From assembly GCA_009774235.1 (NCBI GenBank), contig VSNJ01000025.1, positions 1 through 35,807 of the forward strand: a stretch of DNA of 35,807 bases, read 5' to 3'. The stretch is from Lachnospiraceae bacterium (GTDB lineage: Bacteria; Bacillota; Clostridia; Lachnospirales; Lachnospiraceae). Both the position numbers and the translations under genes were made by a program. Each line of letters starts with the position of its first letter. Positions within the stretch are counted from its first letter, which is position 1. The notes beneath the pieces were generated by a model. The model saw only the letters and a list, made by a program, of their open reading frames with translations, searched no databases and was not told where the DNA came from. This document shows positions 1-7,438 of the stretch, in pieces.

Positions 1-77
1 ATGCAACACATCGCATTAATCTATATTAGCAAATTTTTTAGTGTTTACCATTATTAGTTATAATAAAAAATATAAAC
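1..77. other. AT-rich window edge downstream of rpsS
   Basis: Very AT-rich DNA after the rpsS stop. In the canonical S10 operon rplV should follow on the minus strand within a few tens of bases, but no Shine-Dalgarno sequence or L22-like start is visible in these 77 bases. Either rplV begins beyond the window or the sequence breaks here. No other feature is seen. Confidence 0.4.
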
Positions 78-350
78 TTAACGTTTCTTTTCGTCTTTTC
101 CATGACCTCTGTAAGTCCTTGTTGCAACGAACTCACCAAGCTTGTGTCCAACCATATCCTCTGTTACATATACAGGCACATGTTTTCTTCCATCATGTAC
201 TGCAAATGTCAGTCCTACGAATGATGGGAAAATGGTAGAACGGCGTGACCATGTCTTTATAACCTGCTTATCGCCTGATGCAACCTGGGCATCTACCTTT
301 TTAAGAAGGCTTGCATCAGCAAAAGGTCCTTTCTTTAATGAACGTGACAT
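78..350 (-). CDS. rpsS: 30S ribosomal protein S19
   Basis: Encodes S19, a small-subunit head protein that binds 16S rRNA together with S13. The 90-residue product starts MSRSLKKGPF and contains the S19 core (KTWSRRSTIFP, then GHKLGEFVATRTYRGH). Length is normal for the family. I chose the ATG at 348-350 because GGAGG lies eight bases upstream; an in-frame ATG four codons earlier would put the Shine-Dalgarno inside the gene. It is the last gene of the visible rpsJ-rplC-rplD-rplW-rplB-rpsS run and is expected to be co-transcribed with it. The call is secure from the protein sequence. Confidence 0.97.
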   Translation of the reverse strand: MSRSLKKGPFADASLLKKVDAQVASGDKQVIKTWSRRSTIFPSFVGLTFAVHDGRKHVPVYVTEDMVGHKLGEFVATRTYRGHGKDEKKR

Positions 351-425
351 TATATCCTCCATTCTGCCGGTATATTTATATCACCGGCCAAATACAACTC
401 TCAATGCTACAAAACCAGCTATAAT

Positions 426-1271
426 CTATTTTGCTAAGGCTTTGCCATCCCTTCTTCTTATTATCATCTTATTTGACTGCTTATTCTTCTTACGTGTCTT
501 TAAACCAAGAGCAGGTTTGCCCCAAGGAGTACATGGTCCTGGACGTCCTACACTTGTTTTACCTTCACCACCACCATGTGGATGGTCATTAGGGTTCATA
601 ACAGAACCACGTACAGTAGGCCTGATGCCCATATGACGTTTACGTCCTGCCTTACCAATGTTTACAAGTGCATGTTCACCATTACCGATTACACCAACTG
701 TAGCACGGCATTTAATTGGAACCATCCTCATTTCACCAGAAGGAAGCCTGAGTGTTGCATACTTGCCCTCTTTAGCCATAAGCTGTGCAGCGTTTCCAGC
801 AGCACGTACAAGCTGTCCGCCTTTGCCTGGCTGTAACTCAATATTGTGTATTTGTGTACCAACAGGGATATTTTCAAGTGGAAGGCAGTTTCCTGTTTCA
901 ATTTCCGCCTCAGGACCGTTCATAATCTTCTGTCCTACTTTAAGTCCTTCTGGAGCAAGGATATAAGCCTTCTGTCCATCAACATATGCAATAAGTGCAA
1001 TATTTGCTGTCCTGTTTGGGTCATACTCAATAGTCTTTACTGTTGCAGGAATACCATCTTTATTTCTCTTAAAATCTATAATTCTATATTTTCTTCTTGA
1101 ACCGCCGCCGTGATGCCTTACAGTAATTTTACCCTGGTTATTACGGCCGGAATTCTTCTTTAATGACACTGTAAGTGACTTCTCTGGCTTATCTGCTGTA
1201 ATCTCAGACCTGTCAGCAACTGTCATGTGTCTTCTGGAAGGTGTATATGGGTTAAATGTTTTAATTCCCAT
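426..1271 (-). CDS. rplB: 50S ribosomal protein L2
   Basis: Encodes L2, a primary 23S rRNA-binding protein needed for subunit joining and peptidyl transferase centre assembly. The 281-residue product starts MGIKTFNPYTPSRR. It carries the conserved GGGSRRKYR segment near the N terminus and the C-terminal NPNDHPHGGGEG loop, whose histidine lies near the peptidyl transferase centre. Length is typical. The ATG at 1269-1271 is preferred over an in-frame ATG six codons upstream, because the AGGAG Shine-Dalgarno lies between the two. Third-last position in the S10 gene order, between rplW and rpsS. Confidence 0.97.
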   Translation of the reverse strand: MGIKTFNPYTPSRRHMTVADRSEITADKPEKSLTVSLKKNSGRNNQGKITVRHHGGGSRRKYRIIDFKRNKDGIPATVKTIEYDPNRTANIALIAYVDGQKAYILAPEGLKVGQKIMNGPEAEIETGNCLPLENIPVGTQIHNIELQPGKGGQLVRAAGNAAQLMAKEGKYATLRLPSGEMRMVPIKCRATVGVIGNGEHALVNIGKAGRKRHMGIRPTVRGSVMNPNDHPHGGGEGKTSVGRPGPCTPWGKPALGLKTRKKNKQSNKMIIRRRDGKALAK

Positions 1272-1353
1272 GACATTTTCTCCTTTCAAATCTATATAAA
1301 CAATCCGTATGATAGGTTTTCCATACGGTTACAAGCTTTTACTGCTACCTGGA

Positions 1354-1653
1354 TTAAAGACCTTCAAAAATTTCAATTTCTTTGCTGTCCTGTGTAAGCT
1401 TGACAATAGCCTTCTTAGTCTTCGCAGTCTTGCCTGATGTGCGTCCACGGCGGCGTGTCTTTCCTTCAAGGTTCATTGTGTTGACTTTCTCAACCTTTGT
1501 TCCTTCAAAGAGCTTCTCAACAGCTTCTTTTATCTGGTTCTTTGTTGCATCAGTGTGTACAATGAAAGTGTACTTTTTCTCTTCCATAGCAGCCATTGAT
1601 TTCTCAGTAATAACTGGCTTAAGGATAATATCATAATACTTTAAATCTGCCAT
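1354..1653 (-). CDS. rplW: 50S ribosomal protein L23
   Basis: Encodes L23, which sits at the polypeptide exit tunnel and docks trigger factor and SRP. The 99-residue product contains the family pattern: an N-terminal ILKPVITEKS segment, then YTFIVHTDATKNQIKEAVEKLF, split here into YTFIVHTDATKN and QIKEAVEKLF. Length is normal. Its ATG overlaps the rplD stop in a TAATG junction, so the two are probably translationally coupled; the AGGAGG for rplW lies inside the end of rplD. Identification is secure. Confidence 0.96.
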   Translation of the reverse strand: MADLKYYDIILKPVITEKSMAAMEEKKYTFIVHTDATKNQIKEAVEKLFEGTKVEKVNTMNLEGKTRRRGRTSGKTAKTKKAIVKLTQDSKEIEIFEGL

Positions 1654-1655
1654 TA
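1653..1655 (-). other. rplD/rplW stop-start overlap
   Basis: TAATG joins the rplD stop codon and the rplW start codon, which points to translational coupling of L4 and L23 synthesis. Confidence 0.8.
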
Positions 1656-2276
1656 TGCGTACACCTCCTCAATCTTTGATACAGCATTCTTTGTGATAAT
1701 CACAGTTTCATATTTTAAAATATCATATACATTGATTGCATTAGCTGTAACAGCCTTTACATTCTTGATATTCCTTGTTGAAAGTGCTACATTTGCATTA
1801 TCCTCGCCATCAAGGATTACAAGTGCTTTCTTTACTTTTAATGCATCAAGTACATTTACCATTTTCTTTGTTTTAATTTCATCAAATTTAAGTGAATCCA
1901 TAACAAGGAATTTATCTTCATTCACCCTGCTTGTAAGTGCAGACTTCATAGCGCCTGCCTTTTCCTTTTTATTCATCTTAAATGAGTAGCTTCTAGGTGA
2001 TGGAGCAAATACTATTCCGCCGCCTTTCCACTGTGGAGCCCTGATAGAACCCTGCCTTGCATGGCCTGTTCCCTTCTGGCGCCAAGGCTTCTTTCCACCA
2101 CCACTTACTTCTGAGCGTGTCTTAGCCTTCTGTGTTCCCTGGCGCTTATTTGCGAGCTGTAATGTTACAGCCATATGAATTAAATGTTCATTTACCTCAA
2201 CAGCGAATACTTTATCATTTAAATCTATCTTGTCCACTTCGCTGCCTTCCATATTATAAACAGATACGTTAGCCAT
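1653..2276 (-). CDS. rplD: 50S ribosomal protein L4
   Basis: Encodes L4, a 23S rRNA-binding protein lining the exit tunnel; in enteric bacteria it also represses the S10 operon. The 207-residue product carries the L4 signature GGGKKPWRQKGTGHAR followed by GSIRAPQWKGGG. I start it at the ATG at 2274-2276, nine bases after an AGGAGG; an in-frame ATG seven codons upstream lies before that Shine-Dalgarno and is rejected. It follows rplC closely and overlaps rplW by one base. Whether this L4 acts on the structured leader upstream of rpsJ is unknown. Confidence 0.96.
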   Translation of the reverse strand: MANVSVYNMEGSEVDKIDLNDKVFAVEVNEHLIHMAVTLQLANKRQGTQKAKTRSEVSGGGKKPWRQKGTGHARQGSIRAPQWKGGGIVFAPSPRSYSFKMNKKEKAGAMKSALTSRVNEDKFLVMDSLKFDEIKTKKMVNVLDALKVKKALVILDGEDNANVALSTRNIKNVKAVTANAINVYDILKYETVIITKNAVSKIEEVYA

Positions 2277-2302
2277 CTGTGTATACCTCCTTTCCAAAAG
2301 AA

Positions 2303-2986
2303 TTATTTACAAGCTTTAACGCTTTCCTTAATTATTACACAAGCCTTCTTTGGTCCAGGTACAGCGCCTTTAACTAAAATTAAGTTCTTATCTGCGTCTA
2401 CCCTTACTACCTCAAGGTTCTGGACTGTAACTTTTGCATTACCCATCTGTCCAGGCATCTTCTTTCCTTTAAATACACGGCTTGGGTCTGAACAAGCACC
2501 ATTAGAACCTGCATGCCTGTGGAACTTAGAACCATGTCCCATAGGTCCCCTGTGCAGCCCGTGTCTTTTGATAGCACCCTGGAAACCTTTACCTTTAGAT
2601 GTTCCAGTTGCATCAATCTTATCTCCTGCTGCAAAGATGTCTGCCTTGATTTCCTGGCCTGGTGTATAATCTCCAGCGTCCTCAAACTTAAATTCTTTCA
2701 GATATCTTTTTCCAGAAACACCAGCTTTTGCAAAATGTCCCTGTAATGGCTTATTTACACCGTGGATTCTTTTAACTTCTTTCTTTCCTGTGGCATCTTT
2801 TGTGATAATCTTATCTTTTTTGTCCACAAAACCTACCTGTACTGCGCTATACCCATCATTTTCAACAGTTTTTACCTGTGTTACATAACATGGACCTGCC
2901 TGGAGTACAGTAACAGGTGTTAATACACCATTATCATTGAAAATCTGTGTCATACCGATTTTCGTAGCTAAAATAGCTTTCTTCAT
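2303..2986 (-). CDS. rplC: 50S ribosomal protein L3
   Basis: Encodes L3, an early 23S rRNA assembly protein with an extension toward the peptidyl transferase centre. The 227-residue product starts MKKAILATKIGMTQIF and has the L3 hallmark segments GTSKGKGFQGAIKRH and GPMGHGSKFHRHAGS. It is somewhat longer than the common 210 or so residues because of extra sequence around residues 57-85. A clear AGGAGG precedes the ATG. A 148-base gap containing a perfect palindrome separates it from rpsJ. Confidence 0.97.
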   Translation of the reverse strand: MKKAILATKIGMTQIFNDNGVLTPVTVLQAGPCYVTQVKTVENDGYSAVQVGFVDKKDKIITKDATGKKEVKRIHGVNKPLQGHFAKAGVSGKRYLKEFKFEDAGDYTPGQEIKADIFAAGDKIDATGTSKGKGFQGAIKRHGLHRGPMGHGSKFHRHAGSNGACSDPSRVFKGKKMPGQMGNAKVTVQNLEVVRVDADKNLILVKGAVPGPKKACVIIKESVKACK

Positions 2987-3015
2987 TAAAATGCACCTCC
3001 TGTTAATCTACAGCG

Positions 3016-3037
3016 GATTCCATATTAATATGGAATC
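3016..3037. repeat. 22-bp perfect palindrome between rpsJ and rplC
   Basis: GATTCCATATT is followed immediately by its exact reverse complement AATATGGAATC. As RNA this would make a short hairpin about 30 bases upstream of the rplC start. No T-tract follows on the minus strand, so it is not a normal intrinsic terminator. It could be a processing or stability hairpin, or a protein-binding palindrome. Confidence 0.7.
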
Positions 3038-3134
3038 ATCCTAGACGGTCTATAATGTGCAAGTCTGTAAACCAAAAACCTGTGCCATATAAATGGCTAT
3101 ATATAAACCCTAAGGATTTCTACTTTATTAAATA

Positions 3135-3452
3135 TTACTTTTCTTTCATTTTGAGAACTACAGCTACACCTGATGGCATTTCCATCTTTGTAAGAGCCTC
3201 TATGGTCTTCTGTGTAGGTGCGATGACATCAATCAGTCTTTTATGTGTCCTCTGCTCAAACTGCTCTCTTGAATCTTTGTACTTATGCACAGCACGAAGA
3301 ATTGTTACTACCTCTTTCTTTGTTGGAAGAGGTACAGGACCACTTACCTTTGCTCCTGTCTTCTTAACTGTTTCAATAATTTTTGCAGCAGCATGATCAA
3401 CCTGGTTGTGGTCATACGCCTTGAGTGTAATTCTCATTACATTTGTTGCCAT
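3135..3452 (-). CDS. rpsJ: 30S ribosomal protein S10
   Basis: Encodes S10, a small-subunit head protein that also partners NusB in antitermination. The 105-residue product contains the S10 pattern: RITLKAYDHNQVDHAAAKII, then GPVPLPTKKEVVTILR and the EQFEQRTHKRLIDV segment. Length is normal. The ATG at 3450-3452 has an AGGAGG upstream. It is the first gene of the S10 operon here, preceded by a roughly 275-nt structured leader and a sigma-A-type promoter. Identification is secure. Confidence 0.97.
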   Translation of the reverse strand: MATNVMRITLKAYDHNQVDHAAAKIIETVKKTGAKVSGPVPLPTKKEVVTILRAVHKYKDSREQFEQRTHKRLIDVIAPTQKTIEALTKMEMPSGVAVVLKMKEK

Positions 3453-3728
3453 AAAAAAAGCCGCCTCCTTTTCGCACTTTTACAGGCTATTATTCTGGCA
3501 TATCGCCAGGCCTGCCCAATCCAGCGCAACAAGTGGTGACTGTACACTTATCCGGGTGTGTCTGTTTCTGTCCTCTAAGACATATAACACAGAAGTACCC
3601 TTTAAATTCTATTGTACAGTGACTTGCCGCCAGTTTCCTAACTTGACATTCGCTCCACGGAAAACCTGCTATATATTTATATTCTATAAGCAGCAACCTC
3701 ACGCTTCACAGCTATCAATGTCACAGCA
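3453..3728 (-). ncRNA. Structured 5' leader of the S10 operon
   Basis: About 275 nt lie between the inferred transcription start (about 3728) and rpsJ with no convincing gene. The minus-strand transcript has complementary segments: ACTGTACA (3539-3546, plus strand) pairs with TGTACAGT (3613-3620), enclosing a domain of about 60 nt, and CTGGC/GCCAG (3495-3499 with 3505-3509) forms a local hairpin. The leader is GC-richer than the flanking DNA. Leaders upstream of rpsJ often control the operon through a ribosomal protein such as L4. I cannot match this one to a named family. Confidence 0.5.
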
Positions 3729-3734
3729 TTTAAT

Positions 3735-3763
3735 AATATACACTTTTTTCTAAATTTTTGCAA
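3735..3763 (-). promoter_or_regulatory. Sigma-A-type promoter of the S10 operon
   Basis: Minus-strand -35 TTGCAA at 3758-3763, a 17-nt spacer, and -10 TATATT at 3735-3740. AT-rich DNA lies upstream, as in strong UP-element promoters. Placement fits a long-leader rpsJ transcript. Confidence 0.65.
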
Positions 3764-3897
3764 GGGGGTTTTTTAAAAAAATTCAAAATTATGCAAAATG
3801 CCAGGCTTATGGGTGTCTGAAAATCAAATATTTTACAAATTATATAGCTCTGGCAGAATATGTTTTACAAATGCATTAGAAATACTGTATGCAAAAA

Positions 3898-3921
3898 TAA
3901 CTGGCAATTACCTGCCAGTTA
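3898..3921 (-). terminator. Intrinsic terminator of the DUF457 gene
   Basis: TAACTGGCA and TGCCAGTTA form a perfect 9-bp stem with a 6-nt loop. On the minus strand it is followed by ATTTTTGC, and it lies about 15 bases after the stop codon of the gene at 3937. It separates that gene from the S10 promoter. The remaining bases from 3764 to 3897 show no feature. Confidence 0.75.
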
Positions 3922-3936
3922 CCATTATTTTACTAT

Positions 3937-4539
3937 TTATGCAAACAAGCTTAATGAAATTATTTCTGCTACTGAAATTATGCATCCTGCTGCAAAAAAT
4001 ATATCATTCGCCATACCACCTGCACTAAACATGTCAAAACATACTCCTCCAGACAATGGATATAAAACTTGTACTTTCTTCTTATTAAATAAGTCTGCTA
4101 AAATATGGGATAAAAATCCCGTTGCAAAATACAAAACAAGTTCTTTACATACCATCCAGACTGACAGCGAAAGCAATGCCAGTGCCAGGAACGAATGAGT
4201 AAAAGAGCGGTGTGGCTGTCTCTTTCCAAATACGCATATTCCTGTAAATAATAACAAACCTGTCACAATACCTTTTATATTACTGGCAGAAAGTATCCTG
4301 CTAGTAACACCAGAACGGGTTATAAAATCTGTTAGAATTACTAACAGTAGCAAAGGAATAGCAGATACTGCTATTCTGCCAGCATCCTTATATAATTTTG
4401 ATGGTCTTATATCAATGTCGGGAACCAAAGCTCCAAAAGCCCCTGCTCCTGATGCTAATATAATTTCTGGCAAAGACTGTGGCCTTGTTACCGCCAGTGT
4501 CAATGCAATTCCAACTGCCATATGGGTTTTTCCAAGCAT
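3937..4539 (-). CDS. DUF457/YdjM-type membrane-bound metal-dependent hydrolase
   Basis: A 200-residue membrane protein of the DUF457 (LexA-regulated YdjM-like, putative metal-dependent hydrolase) family. Visible family features are the N-terminal GKTHMAVG histidine, the acidic PDIDIRPS motif, HRSFTHS, and HILADLFNKKKVQ, all potential metal ligands, set among about four to five hydrophobic segments. Substrate is unknown; family members have been linked to membrane lipid hydrolysis only by similarity. The start at 4537-4539 is chosen because GGGAGG lies between it and an in-frame ATG four codons earlier. Transcribed alone, with its own promoter and terminator. Confidence 0.85.
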   Translation of the reverse strand: MLGKTHMAVGIALTLAVTRPQSLPEIILASGAGAFGALVPDIDIRPSKLYKDAGRIAVSAIPLLLLVILTDFITRSGVTSRILSASNIKGIVTGLLLFTGICVFGKRQPHRSFTHSFLALALLSLSVWMVCKELVLYFATGFLSHILADLFNKKKVQVLYPLSGGVCFDMFSAGGMANDIFFAAGCIISVAEIISLSLFA

Positions 4540-4642
4540 ATTACCTCCCATGCCGCTATAACGGCTTATGTCGTAAATAAAAACAAAAAATTATACATTA
4601 TTTTTGTACTACTATAATAATTTACCGAATGTATGTACTCTT

Positions 4643-4671
4643 ATACTACTATAAAATACATATAATGTCAA
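4643..4671 (-). promoter_or_regulatory. Promoter of the DUF457 gene
   Basis: Minus-strand TTGACA at 4666-4671, a 17-nt spacer and TAGTAT at 4643-4648. An 11-bp direct repeat, TACTACTATAA, occurs at 4607-4617 and 4644-4654; the second copy overlaps the -10 element, so it may be a regulator site. Confidence 0.6.
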
Positions 4672-4735
4672 ATAAATCTTAAATCCGTCAATATACTACA
4701 TTTTTTATGCCATTATAAATTATTCAAAGAAAAAA

Positions 4736-4778
4736 ATACTATTGCCGGTAAATATTATATTTTAATTGACAATAGTAT
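4736..4778. promoter_or_regulatory. Inverted repeat overlapping the rpn -35 region
   Basis: ATACTATTG at 4736-4744 and its reverse complement CAATAGTAT at 4770-4778 flank AT-rich DNA and the right arm overlaps the -35 box of the following gene. It resembles an operator but no regulator is encoded nearby. Confidence 0.5.
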
Positions 4779-4794
4779 TGTTTTATGCTAATAT
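4766..4794 (+). promoter_or_regulatory. Sigma-A promoter of the Rpn-like gene
   Basis: Perfect -35 TTGACA at 4766-4771, a 17-nt spacer and -10 TAATAT at 4789-4794. It sits about 100 bases before the ATG, so the transcript has a leader of roughly 95 nt. Confidence 0.75.
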
Positions 4795-4897
4795 GTATCA
4801 TAATATTAATTACAAAAGCAATTATGCCTTAATAATTAATATTGGCATATATATTGTTTCTAACAATAATAACTGTTATAATAAAGGAGGATGATGT

Positions 4898-5791
4898 ATG
4901 GCAAATTATATACCTGTAGAAAAAACAAAAAATAAAATGTTATGGGAAAATATAGGTATTTCCAATGATTTTCTTTTTGGCAAAGTAATGCAGGATGCAG
5001 AACTGTGTAAAGAACTTCTACAAATAATATTTCCTAACATTAAGATAAAGCACATCAAATATCCAGAATTACAAAAAGTATTCAATCCTGACATTGATGC
5101 CAAAAGTATAAGGCTTGATGTATATGTACAAGATAATAATGAAAAAATATACAATATAGAAATGCAAATGGTTAATACATATGAACTCCCAAAAAGGACA
5201 CGTTACTACCAAAGTATAATTGACTTGCAGCTTGTAGACAAAGGTGGACATTACAAAAAACTAAAACATAGTTATATAATTTTTATATGCCCTTTTGATT
5301 TATTTCAAAAAAGAAGACATATCTATACATTTGAGAATTTTTGCAAAGAAGATAAAAATATTCCACTTAGTGATGGTACTACCAAGGTTTTCCTTAATAC
5401 AAAAGGCACTCTTGATGATGTAAATAAAAGCCTCAAAGAATTTCTTGATTATGTAGAAAATGGAAAACCCACAGGAACATTCACCAATAAACTTGACAAA
5501 GCTGTTAAAAAAGCAAAGCAAAACAGAGAATGGAGGCATGAATATATGACGTTACTTATGAGAGATATAGAGAATATTGAAAAAGGTATGGAAAAAGGTA
5601 TGGAAAAAGCACTGGTTTCCATGGTAGTCAAGAAAATTATAAAAGGTAAAGATATCAATACTATATCTTATGAACTCGAAGAAGATAACAGCAAAATTGA
5701 AACAATTTATTATACTGCCCTGGACTTTGCACCTGATTATGACATTGACAAAATATGTGATGCCTTATTATTTAATCCTGACAGACATTAA
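4898..5791 (+). CDS. Rpn/PD-(D/E)XK nuclease family protein
   Basis: A 297-residue protein of the Rpn (recombination-promoting nuclease)/PDDEXK transposase-like family. The nuclease core is visible: D74 in IRLDVYV and the E88-M-Q90 pair in YNIEMQM, the usual D...ExQ arrangement, plus the N-terminal NDFLFGKVM motif and a conserved RTRYYQSIID helix. The C-terminal part has a charged repeat EKGMEKGMEKA (about residues 228-238) encoded by 12-bp tandem units, a feature that varies in copy number in this family. The start has GGAGG seven bases upstream. Members promote recA-independent recombination or act in phage defence; the role here is unknown. Stands alone between two opposite-strand units. 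Confidence 0.85.
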   Translation: MANYIPVEKTKNKMLWENIGISNDFLFGKVMQDAELCKELLQIIFPNIKIKHIKYPELQKVFNPDIDAKSIRLDVYVQDNNEKIYNIEMQMVNTYELPKRTRYYQSIIDLQLVDKGGHYKKLKHSYIIFICPFDLFQKRRHIYTFENFCKEDKNIPLSDGTTKVFLNTKGTLDDVNKSLKEFLDYVENGKPTGTFTNKLDKAVKKAKQNREWRHEYMTLLMRDIENIEKGMEKGMEKALVSMVVKKIIKGKDINTISYELEEDNSKIETIYYTALDFAPDYDIDKICDALLFNPDRH

Positions 5792-5928
5792 AATATTATT
5801 CCATATATTTTATTACCATCTGGTTCACAATATCAATTAGCCAGGAGGCATACATAAATATTATCAGGAAAAATCCCGTTGAAAACTACTTCTTTGTCAT
5901 ATGGCAATTTATAAACACACCCTAATGC

Positions 5929-5955
5929 AAAAAGCGCCATACATTGGCGCTTTTT
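5929..5955. terminator. Bidirectional terminator between rpn-like gene and spoVG
   Basis: AAAAAGCGCCA and TGGCGCTTTTT form an 11-bp stem around a short loop, with T-runs on both strands. It serves the convergent genes ending at 5791 (plus) and 5974 (minus). The 137 bases before it show no other feature. Confidence 0.85.
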
Positions 5956-5973
5956 GTAGTTTTATATTGCATT

Positions 5974-6270
5974 TTACTGCTGTTCTGACTCAGAACTGTC
6001 TTCTTCTCCCAACCCAGCAACGGCATCTGCATACTTCTCTAAAATAACCCTTTGGATCATATCACGTGTTTCTGAATTAATTGGATGCGCTATATCTCTA
6101 AATTCGCCATCTCCAGCACGTCTGCTTGGCATAGCTATAAACAAACCTTTATCTCCATCAATAATCTTAATGTCATGTACAACAAATTCGTCATCTAAAG
6201 TCATTGAAACTACGGCTTTCATTTTACCCTCTTTTGTGATTTTCCTCACTCTTACGTCTGTTATCTGCAC
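5974..6270 (-). CDS. spoVG: Septation/regulatory protein SpoVG
   Basis: A 98-residue SpoVG: MQITDVRVRKITKEGKMKA at the start, then DDEFVVHDIKIIDG and the conserved MPSRRAGDGEFRDIAHP loop. SpoVG is a small nucleic-acid-binding protein that affects sporulation septation, cell-wall metabolism and virulence genes in Firmicutes. Translation begins at GTG (6268-6270), preceded by GGGGG eight bases upstream. It lies 46 bases after glgD on the same strand with no terminator between, so it is probably co-transcribed with the glycogen genes. The Glu/Ser-rich tail after residue 88 is normal for the family. Confidence 0.95.
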   Translation of the reverse strand: MQITDVRVRKITKEGKMKAVVSMTLDDEFVVHDIKIIDGDKGLFIAMPSRRAGDGEFRDIAHPINSETRDMIQRVILEKYADAVAGLGEEDSSESEQQ

Positions 6271-6316
6271 ATCAATAACCCCCTTTGGCCACTCGTGAGA
6301 CGTATCTTATACTACT

Positions 6317-7438
6317 TTATAATGCATATCTCTCATTCTTCTCAACTACAATTCTAATTTTACCATCTTCTCCCACATAATTAGTATTTGCCCTGATTGT
6401 ATCCCTGCTTTCTACGATACAATTCTCAATATGTGTGTTATCTCCAATATATACATCATTTAATATGATAGAGTTCTTAATTGAACAGTTATTTCCTATA
6501 TAAACTTTCTTAAACAGGATTGACCCCTCTACATTGCCATTAATTATACATCCGCTTGAAACAAGGCTGTTCCTTACAAACGAACCAGCATTATATTTTG
6601 CTGGAGGCAAATCTTCAACCTTTGAATAAACGTCTGGATACTGTCTAAAGAAATAATTACGTACATCTGGTTTAAGGAAATCCATATTTGTCTTGAAATA
6701 TGATTCAACAGACGAAATATTGCTCCAGTATGTTTCTATTGGATATGCATATACCCTTTTAACCCCTTTATACCTTATAATAATATCTTTTACAAGATCA
6801 TATCTTTCTTCTTCAACAGCCTTCTCAATAAGTTCAATAAGCTGCCTGCGGCGCACAACATATATGCCAGTTGACACCTGTGAACCATCTGCACTGATTG
6901 GTTTCTCTTCAAAATCAGTTATCCTGCCATCAGCATCAGTTTTAACAACACCAAACCTGCTAGGGTCATCCCTGCCTGAAACATCTGCTGTAACAACTGT
7001 AAAATCGGCTTTCTTTGCTATATGGTACTCAAGCACCTTAGAGTAATCAAGCTTATAAACTCCATCTCCGGAAGCTATTACTACATAAGGTTCATGGCTG
7101 TTCTTCAAAAAGTCCAGGTTCTGGGCTATAGCATCAGCTGTGCCTCTGTACCAGTAACTGTTCTTTGGTGTGGTAGTAGGGGTAAAAGTATAAAGCCCTC
7201 CCTGCTTTCTTCCGAAATCCCACCATTTTGATGAATTTAGATGCTCATTCAGTGACTTAGCATTATACTGGGTAAAAACTGCTACCTTCTGTATATGTGA
7301 ATTACTCATGCTGCTAAGTACAAAATCTATACTTCTGTATCCTCCTGCAATAGGCATAGCTGCTACTGCACGTTTATTTGAAAGTTCCTTCATTCTGCTG
7401 CTATTACCACCGGCTAATACAATACCTACTGCTCTCAT
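6317..7438 (-). CDS. glgD: ADP-glucose pyrophosphorylase regulatory subunit GlgD
   Basis: A 373-residue GlgD. In Firmicutes GlgD pairs with GlgC to form the ADP-glucose pyrophosphorylase that makes the glucosyl donor for glycogen, and GlgD is generally considered the modulating subunit. The sequence has the nucleotidyltransferase start VGIVLAGGNSSRM but lacks the canonical GGxGxRL form, as expected for GlgD; residues 280-370 form a left-handed beta-helix of hexapeptide repeats (GCIINGNVEGSIL and following). Its ATG overlaps the glgC stop in an ATGA junction, so translation is coupled. Confidence 0.93.
   Translation of the reverse strand: MRAVGIVLAGGNSSRMKELSNKRAVAAMPIAGGYRSIDFVLSSMSNSHIQKVAVFTQYNAKSLNEHLNSSKWWDFGRKQGGLYTFTPTTTPKNSYWYRGTADAIAQNLDFLKNSHEPYVVIASGDGVYKLDYSKVLEYHIAKKADFTVVTADVSGRDDPSRFGVVKTDADGRITDFEEKPISADGSQVSTGIYVVRRRQLIELIEKAVEEERYDLVKDIIIRYKGVKRVYAYPIETYWSNISSVESYFKTNMDFLKPDVRNYFFRQYPDVYSKVEDLPPAKYNAGSFVRNSLVSSGCIINGNVEGSILFKKVYIGNNCSIKNSIILNDVYIGDNTHIENCIVESRDTIRANTNYVGEDGKIRIVVEKNERYAL

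Noticed and set aside
3490..3702. 70-codon open frame in the rpsJ leader
   Set aside because: No good ribosome binding site, odd composition with many Cys, and it overlaps predicted RNA structure.
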